DNA of 64,000 nt from Burkholderia metallica (lineage in GTDB: Bacteria; Pseudomonadota; Gammaproteobacteria; Burkholderiales; Burkholderiaceae). Under the pieces are notes generated by a model. It was not told the origin of the DNA, made no database searches, and saw only the letters and a list, made by a program, of their open reading frames with translations. A program made the position numbers and the translations under genes. Shown in pieces: positions 55,338 to 63,252 of the stretch (within the stretch, counting starts at the first letter, position 1; each line of letters begins with the position of its first letter). The stretch covers positions 558,001 to 622,000 of the forward strand of contig NZ_CADFDB010000001.1 of assembly GCF_902832845.1 (NCBI RefSeq). The letters run 5' to 3'.

Positions 55338-57509
55338 TCAAGCCGGATCGGCGTACTTCAGCGTCCACCCGAACGTGCGGGTCGCGCCCGCGCCGAGGGC
55401 GAACGGCTTCGTCGTACATGCGAAGTTCGAATGCAGCTGGCCGATCGGCGTGGTCGACAACGGATTCGTCGTGCCGTTCGCCGTGTCGAAGGCGGACAGC
55501 GCGCAGTGGTCGAAGCCGGACGCCGCATAGCCGGTCGCGGCGCTGTTCGCGTACGTGACCGACGCGCCGTCGCCGTTGGCCTGCGTCGACGCGAAATCCG
55601 CGAACGACGTGAAGTCCGTTTCGACCGACAGGTTGCCGGCGAGCGTGCCCGTGCTCAGCGTATCGCTGCGCGAGACCGAGCCGTGCGCGAACGTCAGCAC
55701 GGTATGCACCTGCAGGTCGAGATCCGTCGTGTACGCCGCGTTCTTCGACGCGAGCCGGAACTTCGCGGTGTCGAACGACACGATCACCTGCCCGTTGGCT
55801 TGCTGCACGTTCAGGTTCTTGTAGTACGTGACGGGAATGTAGGTCTTCCCGTTGTACGACACCTGCGGCACCAGCAGCGCGTAGCCGAGATCGGTCGTGC
55901 CGTAGATCAGCTTGTCGGAGAACGGCACCGGGTAGTACGGCGTGTACGAGTTGTAGTCGGGCGCCTGGCTGAGATTCAGGTTGATCACGCGCCGGCCGTC
56001 GCGCACGGTGACGAGTGCCGCGCTGTACGGATGCGCGGTGTCGCCCGGCTGGTTGTACCAGGTGAGCGTGTAGTGCGGCAGCGCGTCGAGCCACGCGCCG
56101 TAGTCCGTATCGGCCATCGGCGCCTTGCCGCCGAAGCCGAGCTTGTTCCACCACGCGTTCACGTACAGGTACTGGTGCAGCAGGCTGAAGTTCTCGCCCA
56201 TCACGCGCGGCTTGCCGCGATACGCATCCGTGCCGCGGCCCTTGACCCACATGTTCACCGACGGCGTGGGCAGCGACGGGTCGTACCAGTACGTGTCGAA
56301 ACGCCGCGCGGCCTGGTAGATGAACGTGTACGCGACCTGCTTCTCCTGGTCGGTCAGCACGCCGGCGTTGGCCGCGGCCGTCAGCACCTCCATGAACGCC
56401 GAATCGCCGTACGGGCCGATGGAGCGGCCGTAGTTGAAGCCCTGGCCGTCCGCGTTCAACTGCGGCAGGATCAGGTCGACCGACTTGCGCAAGTAGCCCT
56501 TCAGTTCGGGCGTGAGGTTCGCCTCGTTGCCCATCTCGAACGTGCGCTCGGTCACTTCGCCGATCAGCAGGGTGCTGTAGCGGTCGAAGCGCGCCTGGTC
56601 GTAGTAGGTCGTGTGCGTGTTCGACGCTTCGTCCGAGAACCCGCCCGACGAATCGTTGCGGATGTGGTTCGTGAGCGTGTACAGCAGCGCGTCGCGCGCT
56701 CCCATCGTCGCGACCGACGGATCGGTCTTCGACGCGAACGACGGGCTGCTCCAGCCGAGCTTCTGGCGCAGCCCGGCGATTCCGTAGGACACCGCATAGT
56801 AGTTCTGCGCGGTATTGAGCGACGCGATGTCGATCGGCGTGCCGGCCGCCGGGCACGTATCGGTCTTGCCGCTCGCATCGGGGCCGAACATGTCGCAGAA
56901 GGTGAGCCGCTGCTGCAGCGTCGCGAGCATCGCGTCGCTGAACACTTCGTTGAGCATCCCGTGCGCCTTCAGGTTGTTCAGCGCGACGAGGTAGTAGTAC
57001 TCGCCCCACGACGTGTTCGCATACGTGTAGTTGCCGCCCGACTGCGCCATCATCGCGGTCGTGATCGTCCGGTACGTCGCGAGGTAGCTCGCGTACTGCG
57101 GATCGTTCTTTGACTTCATGTCGATCAGGATGTACGACAGGCCGAGCGCGAGCTTGCCCGGCAGGAATTTGTCGCCGGTGTTCGTGTCGAGCACGTGGAC
57201 GGGCGTGCCGTCGCCGAGATCCATCACGACCTGCGTGAAGTCGGGCGATTTCCGGATCAGGTCGAACAGCGCGCGGATCTGGCCCATCATCGTGACCGGA
57301 ACGTTCGTGCCGGCCGGCACGCTGGTGTCGGGCGCGCCGTAGACGAGCGCCTGCAGCGAATTGGGTGCGAGCGACGGCGCCGTGGACGGGGGCGCTGAAG
57401 GCGACGACGGCGGCGTGTCGGTCACGTCGTTGCCGCCGCATGCGCTGACGAACAGGACGGAAAGGGCGCTGAGCGCGGCGCCGAGCGCGAATCTGCTGCG
57501 CGAATGCAT
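55338..57509 (-). CDS. Large exported lipoprotein, putative polysaccharide-active, family uncertain
   Basis: 723-residue protein. A lipobox LFVSAC with lipidated Cys24 follows the signal segment, and a Ser/Pro/Thr-rich linker runs to about residue 48. The central part is helical with DGQGFNYGRSIGPYGDSAFMEVLT and HTTYYDQARFDRYSTLL, recalling alpha/alpha-barrel glycan lyases or DUF2264-type proteins; the C-terminal half is beta-rich (strand-like repeats). I cannot assign it firmly. It is monocistronic, starting at ATG 57509, and its promoter region carries two LacI-type operators. Confidence 0.7.
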   Translation of the reverse strand: MHSRSRFALGAALSALSVLFVSACGGNDVTDTPPSSPSAPPSTAPSLAPNSLQALVYGAPDTSVPAGTNVPVTMMGQIRALFDLIRKSPDFTQVVMDLGDGTPVHVLDTNTGDKFLPGKLALGLSYILIDMKSKNDPQYASYLATYRTITTAMMAQSGGNYTYANTSWGEYYYLVALNNLKAHGMLNEVFSDAMLATLQQRLTFCDMFGPDASGKTDTCPAAGTPIDIASLNTAQNYYAVSYGIAGLRQKLGWSSPSFASKTDPSVATMGARDALLYTLTNHIRNDSSGGFSDEASNTHTTYYDQARFDRYSTLLIGEVTERTFEMGNEANLTPELKGYLRKSVDLILPQLNADGQGFNYGRSIGPYGDSAFMEVLTAAANAGVLTDQEKQVAYTFIYQAARRFDTYWYDPSLPTPSVNMWVKGRGTDAYRGKPRVMGENFSLLHQYLYVNAWWNKLGFGGKAPMADTDYGAWLDALPHYTLTWYNQPGDTAHPYSAALVTVRDGRRVINLNLSQAPDYNSYTPYYPVPFSDKLIYGTTDLGYALLVPQVSYNGKTYIPVTYYKNLNVQQANGQVIVSFDTAKFRLASKNAAYTTDLDLQVHTVLTFAHGSVSRSDTLSTGTLAGNLSVETDFTSFADFASTQANGDGASVTYANSAATGYAASGFDHCALSAFDTANGTTNPLSTTPIGQLHSNFACTTKPFALGAGATRTFGWTLKYADPA

Positions 57510-57687
57510 TGTGTCTCCAGTTTCGAATAGTGGTGAAGGACGGGCGGGTATGGCCGTCGCCGCGCTCGATGCCCGTACCCGGCCGCCGCCTTGCAACCCT
57601 GATCCCTGAAGACGGACGGCCTGAATCACTTATCGAGCGGGCAAGCGTTCTCCCTGCGCGGGCCGTGGCCGGCGTCGCGCGGTAGCA

Positions 57688-57705
57688 TTGGAAAACGTTT
57701 TCCAA
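57688..57705. promoter_or_regulatory. 18-bp perfect LacI-type operator
   Basis: TTGGAAAACGTTTTCCAA is a perfect palindrome with the central CG of LacI/GalR family sites, about 180 bp upstream of the lipoprotein start. Confidence 0.78.
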
Positions 57706-57919
57706 ATTTAGGCCGCGACTGGGGCGATGTCAATGAACTTTCATGCTGGACGGGGCGGGAAAAACCCGGATGGTGGGAAGTCGGGCGCGGTGCGTGAGAT
57801 TGGAACGCTGCGATATTTACCGGGATTTTTTGCGGATTTGAAAGGCGGCGGCGAAGGATGCCGATTCAGCCGCGACGTACGGAAGGAATTTTCGAGGAGG
57901 CGCGTTCACGCGATTGTGA

Positions 57920-57936
57920 TGGAAAACGTTATCCGA
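57920..57936. promoter_or_regulatory. Second LacI-type operator, imperfect
   Basis: TGGAAAACGTTATCCGA has the same CG centre with one mismatch in GGAAAACG/TTATCC. Its centre is about 231 bp from that of the first site, a spacing compatible with looping. Confidence 0.6.
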
Positions 57937-58004
57937 AAGGCTTGAGCCAAATGCGACCGAGATGGGGGGCAACGGCGACGGGCAGTCAGGCCGTTCCGGC
58001 AACG

Positions 58005-58391
58005 CTAGAGCTGTGTCTCGATCGTCGCCTTGTCGATCACCGACCAGACCTGCCGGATCTTGCCGTCATGAAATTCGTAGAACACGTTCTCGCAGAACGT
58101 GACCTTCCGGCCGTCGATGGCGAGGCCCATGAACGTGCCTTTTGGCGAACATGAGAAGCGAAGCCGGCATGCGACGCGCGGCGGCTCGCACACGAGCAGC
58201 CGGATGTCGAAACGCAGATCGGGAATGTCGCGGAAGTCCTGTTCCAGCATCGCGCGGTAACCGGGCAGGCCCAGCGGCCGGTCGTTGTGGATCACGTTAT
58301 CGGAGACGTATTCGCCGAGCGCCGGCCAGTCTTGCCGGTTCAGGCAGTCGATGTACGCGCGGTAGCGGGTCGCGAGATCGGTTTCGGTCAT
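58005..58391 (-). CDS. SnoaL/NTF2-like ester cyclase-type protein
   Basis: 128-residue NTF2-like protein of the SnoaL/polyketide-cyclase-like group: RYRAYIDCLNRQDWPALGEYVSDNVIHNDRPLGLPGYRAMLEQDFRDIPDLRF, and a later FYEFHDGKIRQVWSVID. This pattern is typical of the ester-cyclase (SnoaL-like) subgroup that includes hydroxylases or hydrolases without metal. The substrate is unknown. GGGAG 8 nt before ATG 58391 fixes the start. It reads toward the lipoprotein gene and stands alone; a damaged P-loop gene lies just upstream on the same strand. Confidence 0.8.
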   Translation of the reverse strand: MTETDLATRYRAYIDCLNRQDWPALGEYVSDNVIHNDRPLGLPGYRAMLEQDFRDIPDLRFDIRLLVCEPPRVACRLRFSCSPKGTFMGLAIDGRKVTFCENVFYEFHDGKIRQVWSVIDKATIETQL

Positions 58392-58529
58392 CGTTGCTTC
58401 TCCCGAAGTTTCGACAGGCGGTGCGAGGTCTCGCGCCGCCGCGTGATGCGCCGCGGTGTTGCATGCGCTGCTGCCGCGGCGCGCTCGACGCGGTTCGCCG
58501 GCAGCCTGTGCTCTCGCGCGATCGCGATG

Positions 58530-58797
58530 CAATCGCGGCCGTGCGCCACCCGAGCGCACGCTCGGCGAGTTGCGCGGCCGTCGCCTCGCGCCACGGTTCG
58601 AACCCGTGTTCGGGTTCGTCGGTGGCCCGCGCGGGACGAGGGGCGGGCCGTTCGTGAATCGCCACGACGTTGCGCGTGGCTGCCTTTAGTCGCCGCTCGA
58701 TGAAGCGCATCGGGATCGACTTGCCGGAACCCATGAAGCCTTCGACGATCGCCAGCCGACGGGCAGGAAGGGCAGGTGGATCGCAGGTCACAGGCAT
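58530..58797 (-). pseudogene. Remnant of a P-loop kinase-like gene
   Basis: From ATG 58797 the frame encodes LAIVEGFMGSGKSIPMRFIERRLKAATR, a classic Walker A (GSGKS) start, then HERPAPRPARATDEPEHGFEPWREATAAQLAERAL, which matches the N-terminal part of a P-loop protein family with a conserved FEPWR.(L/A)TA..L.ER. After about residue 90 homology stops and the frame runs into Arg-rich sequence, overlapping the NTF2-like gene in another frame. The expected C-terminal two thirds are missing, so the gene is truncated. Confidence 0.55.
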
Positions 58798-58832
58798 GAC
58801 GTCGGCGCGGGCGGACGCATCGGTACGGCAGG

Positions 58833-59729
58833 TTACCGCGCCGCCGCCGCGCCCGACAAGAACGCGACGAATTCGCGCGTGTACTTCGGCAGCGCTTCGA
58901 ACGACCGCGCGCACAGCTTCAGCCGTCGATGGCTCCACGGATCGGACAGCTCGACGAGCCGCACGTCCATCGTCTGCATCGCGCGCTCGGCCGCGTGGCG
59001 CGACACGACGCCGATGCCCACGCCGCTGGCGATCACGCGACAGATCGCGTCGAAGCTCTTCAATTGCACGCGATAGCGGATCCGCTTGCCGAGCGCGCGC
59101 GCCTGGTCGGCGAGATGCACCTGCAGCGCGCTGCCGTCGGTGAGGCCGATGAAATCGGCGTCGGCGATCGCGTCGAACGCGACCTCGCGTTGCGACGCGA
59201 GCGGATGCGCGGCCGGCACGACGACGATCAGCCAATCTTCGCGGAACGGCTTCTGTTCGAGCCCGCCGAGCCCGACCGAATCGGCGACGATGCCGACGTC
59301 GGCCGTCTTGTTGCGGATCGCGTGCACGATCTCCTGGCTCGAACGCTCCTCGACGCTGATCGACAGCTTCGGATGATGGGGCAGGTAGTCGGCCAGCGCG
59401 TCGGGCAGGTATTCGCTCAGCGACGCGGTGTTGCACAGCAGCCGGATATGCCCGCGCAGCCCCTGGCCGTATTGCTGCAGTTCGCCGCGCATGTGGTCGA
59501 TCTGCTGCAGCACGGTGCGCGCGTGGTGTTCGAGCGCGCGGCCCGCGTCGGTTGCCTGCGCGCCCGACTTGGTTCGGTGCAGCAGCGGCACGCCGAGCTC
59601 GTCCTCCATGCCGCGGATGCGCTCGCTCGCGGCCTGTAGCGTGATGTGCGTACGCTCCGCGCCGCTCGTGATCGTGCCGGCTTCGCAGATGTTCAGGAAG
59701 AGCCGCAGGTCGGTCAGGTCGAAGCGCAT
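58833..59729 (-). CDS. LysR family transcriptional regulator
   Basis: 298-residue LysR regulator. HTH LTDLRLFLNICEAGTITSGAERTHITLQAASERIRGMEDELG, and co-inducer region IRLLCNTASLSEYLPDALADYL, IVADSVGLGGLEQKPFREDWLIVVVPAAHPLAS. It is of the CbbR/NAC-type family with an SERIRGMED linker. The natural start is ATG 59729; in-frame upstream codons to 59870 are not homologous. Target genes cannot be named; no divergent partner of obvious function is adjacent apart from the 36-aa peptide gene. Confidence 0.92.
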   Translation of the reverse strand: MRFDLTDLRLFLNICEAGTITSGAERTHITLQAASERIRGMEDELGVPLLHRTKSGAQATDAGRALEHHARTVLQQIDHMRGELQQYGQGLRGHIRLLCNTASLSEYLPDALADYLPHHPKLSISVEERSSQEIVHAIRNKTADVGIVADSVGLGGLEQKPFREDWLIVVVPAAHPLASQREVAFDAIADADFIGLTDGSALQVHLADQARALGKRIRYRVQLKSFDAICRVIASGVGIGVVSRHAAERAMQTMDVRLVELSDPWSHRRLKLCARSFEALPKYTREFVAFLSGAAAAR

Positions 59730-59884
59730 GATGGGTGGGGGCGATCGTGTTGGAATGGCCGATAACTTAGCAGGGAACGGCGGCCGCGGTATCAGGCGCA
59801 GCCTGAGACCCGATTCGCCGGTTCCGCATTTTCGGTGCGCGCGCGACGGCGGATCATGGCCGCACATCAACCGGGGAGCCTGTC

Positions 59885-59995
59885 ATGCAGATCGATCCGT
59901 CGTGGGGCGTGTCGTTCAAGATCGCGCTGCACCTGCTGTTCCTGTGCATCGGCATCGCGTGGGCGTGTTCCGAATTCGCCGCATGGTTGCGCTGA
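59885..59995 (+). CDS. 36-residue single-TM small membrane protein
   Basis: Short gene preceded by GGGGAG (6 nt before ATG 59885) and ending at TGA 59993-59995. The peptide (MQIDPSWG..) has one hydrophobic helix about residues 11-28 with a Trp/Cys-containing end and a terminal Arg. The ribosome site and hydrophobic profile support a real product. Function unknown. It lies divergent from the LysR gene, so the regulator could act on it. Confidence 0.55.
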   Translation: MQIDPSWGVSFKIALHLLFLCIGIAWACSEFAAWLR

Positions 59996-60126
59996 ATCGC
60001 GCGGCGCGCGGGTGCTGCGGCGGGCTGCCGAAGCCGTCTCGTGCCTATCGATAGCGCGCCGTCATAGTTTTCCGCAACGAATATTCTTCCGCTTTTCGCG
60101 CAAAAGACCATCAAGTTTTTCCGGAT

Positions 60127-60170
60127 CGGACCGTATTACCGGTAGCGAATGCCGGCCGGCATCCGGTCCG
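60127..60170. other. Nested palindromes in the gap before the NlpD-like gene
   Basis: Arms CGGACCG (60127-60133) and CGGTCCG (60164-60170) enclose TACCGGTA and the 14-bp palindrome ATGCCGGCCGGCAT (60149-60162). It could be a terminator of the small peptide gene or a protein site; no T-tract follows. Confidence 0.4.
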
Positions 60171-60264
60171 TGATCGTTTGTCATCATTGTTTGCATCCGG
60201 TTACACGTCGGCCGTTCCGTTTTTGAGATGCTTGAAAGATTGTCAAACCGGAGTCGGATCGTCC

Positions 60265-61137
60265 ATGAAATCGCGCGAGATTCACCGCAACGCGGCGTGG
60301 CTGCCAGGCCTTGCCGCCGTGCTCGTCATGGCCGGTTGTGCAAGCACGCAGACCGTTGCGCCGAGCGACACGCTGGCGGGACCGTCGTCGCCGTCGAGCC
60401 AGCCGGTCACGGCGCCGTCGGCCGCGGCGCCGCCGCCGGCGCCGATTTTCGTCGCACAGAAGTACGTCGTGAAGCGCGGCGACACGCTGACGGGCATCGC
60501 GTCCGCGAACGGCTGCAGCGTGGCCGACCTGCGCACGTGGAACAAGCTGGGCGCAAACGGCAGGCTGCGCATGGGGCAGGCGCTGCGCATCGTCAAGCAG
60601 CAGCCGTTGCCGCCGTCGTCGCCGTCGGATGCGGCCGGTACGCAGGTGGCCGCCTCGTCGGCCGGGAGCGGCGGCGCGACGGGCAGCCGCGCGGCGACGA
60701 CGCAGGCCGCCGCGTCGAACGCGAGCGACCGTCAGGTCGTCAAGGAAACGAAGCGGCATGCAGGCGGCGTCGCACTCAAGTGGCCCGCGAGCGGCAAGAT
60801 CGTCGACGGATTCCGGCCGGGGCAGAACCGCGGCATCCAGATCGCCGGCCGGCCGGGCGATCCGGTCCGCGCCGCGGCCGACGGCCGCGTGATGTACGCG
60901 GGCACCGGCCTGAACGATTACGGCAGCCTGATCATCGTCCAGCACAACGCGGATTTCCTGACCGCCTATGCGCACAACCGCAAGCTGCTCGTGAAGACGG
61001 GCGACATCGTGCGCCAGGGCGACGAGATCGCCGAGATGGGCGACCTGGACAACTCGCGTGTCGCGCTGCTGTTCGAAGTGCGGCGCGACGGCAAGCCGGT
61101 CAATCCGATGCCGTATCTGCCTTCGTCGCAAGGGTGA
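60265..61137 (+). CDS. NlpD/EnvC-like LysM plus degenerate LytM lipoprotein
   Basis: 290-residue envelope lipoprotein. Lipobox VMAGC (Cys25), a LysM peptidoglycan-binding domain about residues 65-110 (QKYVVKRGDTLTGIASANGCSVADLRTWNKLG), a Ser/Ala linker, and a C-terminal LytM (M23) domain. The zinc-binding residues of M23 peptidases are lost: NRGIQIAG replaces HxGxDIA, and RVALLFEVR replaces the HxHFE. This is the pattern of the amidase activators NlpD and EnvC, so it should regulate cell-separation amidases rather than cut peptidoglycan. ATG 60265. Confidence 0.9.
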   Translation: MKSREIHRNAAWLPGLAAVLVMAGCASTQTVAPSDTLAGPSSPSSQPVTAPSAAAPPPAPIFVAQKYVVKRGDTLTGIASANGCSVADLRTWNKLGANGRLRMGQALRIVKQQPLPPSSPSDAAGTQVAASSAGSGGATGSRAATTQAAASNASDRQVVKETKRHAGGVALKWPASGKIVDGFRPGQNRGIQIAGRPGDPVRAAADGRVMYAGTGLNDYGSLIIVQHNADFLTAYAHNRKLLVKTGDIVRQGDEIAEMGDLDNSRVALLFEVRRDGKPVNPMPYLPSSQG

Positions 61138-61167
61138 CGCCGCGCCGTTTCGCTGGAACGGGGCGGC
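61137..61167 (+). terminator. Stem-loop after NlpD-like gene
   Basis: CGCCGCGCCGTT pairs with AACGGGGCGGCG (one mismatch), 7-nt loop; no T-run. Confidence 0.45.
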
Positions 61168-61334
61168 GGTCGCTGCTACCCTAGGGAGTCCCGCGCTGCG
61201 CGGGCCGGCGGCCGTCTTTCGGGGATGCGCGGCGAATGCCGTCGCGGGCCGGCCGCCGGCGTGAACGGGTGCGCTGCATCGACGCGTGCCCGCGTTGCTT
61301 CGTGCCACCGATTCCGACAGAACACACCACATTC

Positions 61335-62234
61335 ATGGATCACTCTCCGACACGCCGCTCGCTGTTGCTCGCCGCCGTTGCCGCGCCGTTCGTCGCCGCG
61401 TGCACGTCCGCGCCGGTCGCCGACCAGGGGCGCGCCCATACCGCCCAGGCCGAACTGGCCGCGCTCGAGAAGGCCTCGAACGGCCGGCTCGGCGTCGCCG
61501 CGCTCGATACGTCGAACGGCGTGCGCATCGCTCACCATGCGCGCGAGCGCTTCCCGCTGTGCGGCACCTATGCGGTCGTCGCGGCCGCCGCGATACTCGC
61601 GCGCGGCTCGCTCGACGCGTCGCTGCTGCCGCGCCGCATCCTGTACCGCCGCTATGAAATCGTCGCGGGCTCGCCGATCACGGAAAGCCACGTCGACACC
61701 GGCATGACGATCGAGCAGCTGTGCGCGGCGATGCTGCAGTCGGGCGACAAGGGGGCCGGCAACCTGCTGATGGGCGTCCTCGGCGGCCCGCAGGCCGTCA
61801 CGTCGTTCGCACGCGAAAGCGGCGCCACGTCGTTCCGCCTCGATCACTGGGAGCCCGAACTGAACAACGCCGCGCCCGGCGACGAGCGCGACACGTCGAC
61901 GCCGGTCGAGATGGTCGACACGCTGCAGCGGCTGCTGCTCGGCAACACGCTGCAGGAGCCGCAACGCGCGCAGCTGACGGCGTGGATGGCCGGCGGCGCG
62001 CGCGGCGCGACCGGCATCGCGGCGGGCGTGCCGCCCGGCTGGCGCATCGCGGACAAGGCCGGCACGGGCGGTTACGGCACGACGACCGACGTCGCGGTGC
62101 TGTGGCCGCCGTCGCGCGCGCCGATCGTGATGGCCGTGTCGTTCACGCAGCCGCAGGCTGCCGCGGCCGCCCGCGCGGACGTCGTCGCGTCGGCGGCGCG
62201 CATCGTGGCGGGTGCGCTCACCGCGACCACCTGA
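61335..62234 (+). CDS. Class A beta-lactamase-like protein lacking the catalytic Ser and Lys (pseudoenzyme)
   Basis: 299-residue class A beta-lactamase fold of the PenA kind. Tat motif TRRSLLLAA and a lipobox FVAAC (Cys23) suggest an exported lipoprotein. The active site is altered: FPLCGTYA has Gly77 and Ala80 where Ser70 and Lys73 belong; the SDN loop is GDK (137-139, Gly for Ser130, Lys for Asn132); Glu173 (EPELN, Glu166) and Lys241 (KAG for KTG) remain. Acylation by a Ser nucleophile seems impossible, so hydrolysis of beta-lactams is unlikely. The following gene is a LysR regulator of GcvA/AmpR type. Confidence 0.88.
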   Translation: MDHSPTRRSLLLAAVAAPFVAACTSAPVADQGRAHTAQAELAALEKASNGRLGVAALDTSNGVRIAHHARERFPLCGTYAVVAAAAILARGSLDASLLPRRILYRRYEIVAGSPITESHVDTGMTIEQLCAAMLQSGDKGAGNLLMGVLGGPQAVTSFARESGATSFRLDHWEPELNNAAPGDERDTSTPVEMVDTLQRLLLGNTLQEPQRAQLTAWMAGGARGATGIAAGVPPGWRIADKAGTGGYGTTTDVAVLWPPSRAPIVMAVSFTQPQAAAAARADVVASAARIVAGALTATT

Positions 62235-62337
62235 GCGTCCCGCCTCGCGCAAAGCCGGCGTTTGGCTTATCGTGTCGGACAGCGCGCGCCGGTGCCGGCG
62301 CGCGGCCCTTTCGCGCCGTTTTCCGTTCGTCATCTCC

Positions 62338-63210
62338 ATGCGCCGACTTCCGCCCCTGCACGCGCTGCAGATCTTCTCGACGGTGGCCCGCCACCGCAGC
62401 TTCACGCGCGCGGCCGAGCAGCTGTGCATCACGCAGGGCGCGGTGAGCCGGCAGATCCAGACGCTCGAGGCGCATTACGGTTTTCCGTTGTTCAAGCGGC
62501 ATGCGAAGGGCCTCACGCTGACGGCGGAAGGCGAGCAGTTGCTGCCGGTCGTCAACGAGAGCTTCGCGCGGATCGAAGACATTTCGATGAAGCTCACGCG
62601 GCAGCGCACCGATCTCGCGCTGAAGGTGCCCACCTGCGTGATGCGCTGGATGCTGCCGCGCATCCTGCGCTTCCAGGGCGAGCATCCCGATCTCCACGTG
62701 CAGATCACGACGGCGTGGCAGCACGTCGTCGATTTCTCGACCGAGCCGTTCGACGCGGCGGTCGTGTACGGCACGTCGCCGGGTGCGGGCGTGTGCGCGC
62801 TGCCCCTCTTCGACGAACGGCTGACGCCCGTGTGCGCGCCCGAGTTGCGGCAGACGGCGCCACTCGACGCGGTCGGCGATCTCGCGCGCCATACGCTGCT
62901 GCATCCGACCCGCGACCATCGCGACTGGCGCGCGTGGCTCGATCACGCGGGCGAGCGCGGCGTCGATCCGGCGCGCGGGCCGACGTTCGACACGCTCGAT
63001 CTCGCGACGAACGCGGCGATGCAGGGCTTCGGCGTCGCGATCGGCGACGTGACGCTCGTCGACGACGACGTCAGTGCGCGCCGGCTCGAGCGGCCGTTCG
63101 ACATCGTGCTCGAAACGGGCGCACGGTATTTCTTCGTCTATCCCGAGCACATCGGCAACCAGCAGAAGATCCGCGCATTCAGCGACTGGATCGCGCGCCA
63201 TCGCGACTGA
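62338..63210 (+). CDS. LysR family regulator (GcvA/AmpR-like)
   Basis: 290-residue LysR regulator with HTH LHALQIFSTVARHRSFTRAAEQLCITQGAVSRQIQTLEAHYG, the GcvA/AmpR-type recognition helix (TQGAVSRQI). The rest has ILRFQGEHPDLHVQITTAWQHVVDF and ERPFDIVLETGARYFFVYPE, typical of that subgroup. ATG 62338 is the natural start. It is 103 bp downstream of the beta-lactamase-like gene on the same strand; in Burkholderia the PenA regulator is divergent, so this one may act elsewhere or be co-transcribed. Confidence 0.92.
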   Translation: MRRLPPLHALQIFSTVARHRSFTRAAEQLCITQGAVSRQIQTLEAHYGFPLFKRHAKGLTLTAEGEQLLPVVNESFARIEDISMKLTRQRTDLALKVPTCVMRWMLPRILRFQGEHPDLHVQITTAWQHVVDFSTEPFDAAVVYGTSPGAGVCALPLFDERLTPVCAPELRQTAPLDAVGDLARHTLLHPTRDHRDWRAWLDHAGERGVDPARGPTFDTLDLATNAAMQGFGVAIGDVTLVDDDVSARRLERPFDIVLETGARYFFVYPEHIGNQQKIRAFSDWIARHRD

Positions 63211-63252
63211 CCGGCGCGTGCCACCCGTCGCATGCAGGGCCGGCGAACGGCT

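Larger units (their letters stand above)
57510..58004. other. Long upstream regulatory gap with two LacI-type operators
   Basis: About 495 bp between the oppositely oriented lipoprotein and NTF2-like genes. The two operators at 57688 and 57920 are the only structure found. An open frame at 57727-57945 (+) has no ribosome site or homology and I do not accept it. Confidence 0.5.

Noticed and set aside
57727-57945. 72-codon plus-strand frame between the two LacI-type operators
   Set aside because: No ribosome site, no family likeness and odd composition; the region reads better as regulatory DNA.
61335-63210. A canonical penA-penR resistance locus
   Set aside because: Catalytic residues are missing and the LysR gene is downstream on the same strand rather than divergent, so beta-lactam resistance should not be inferred.
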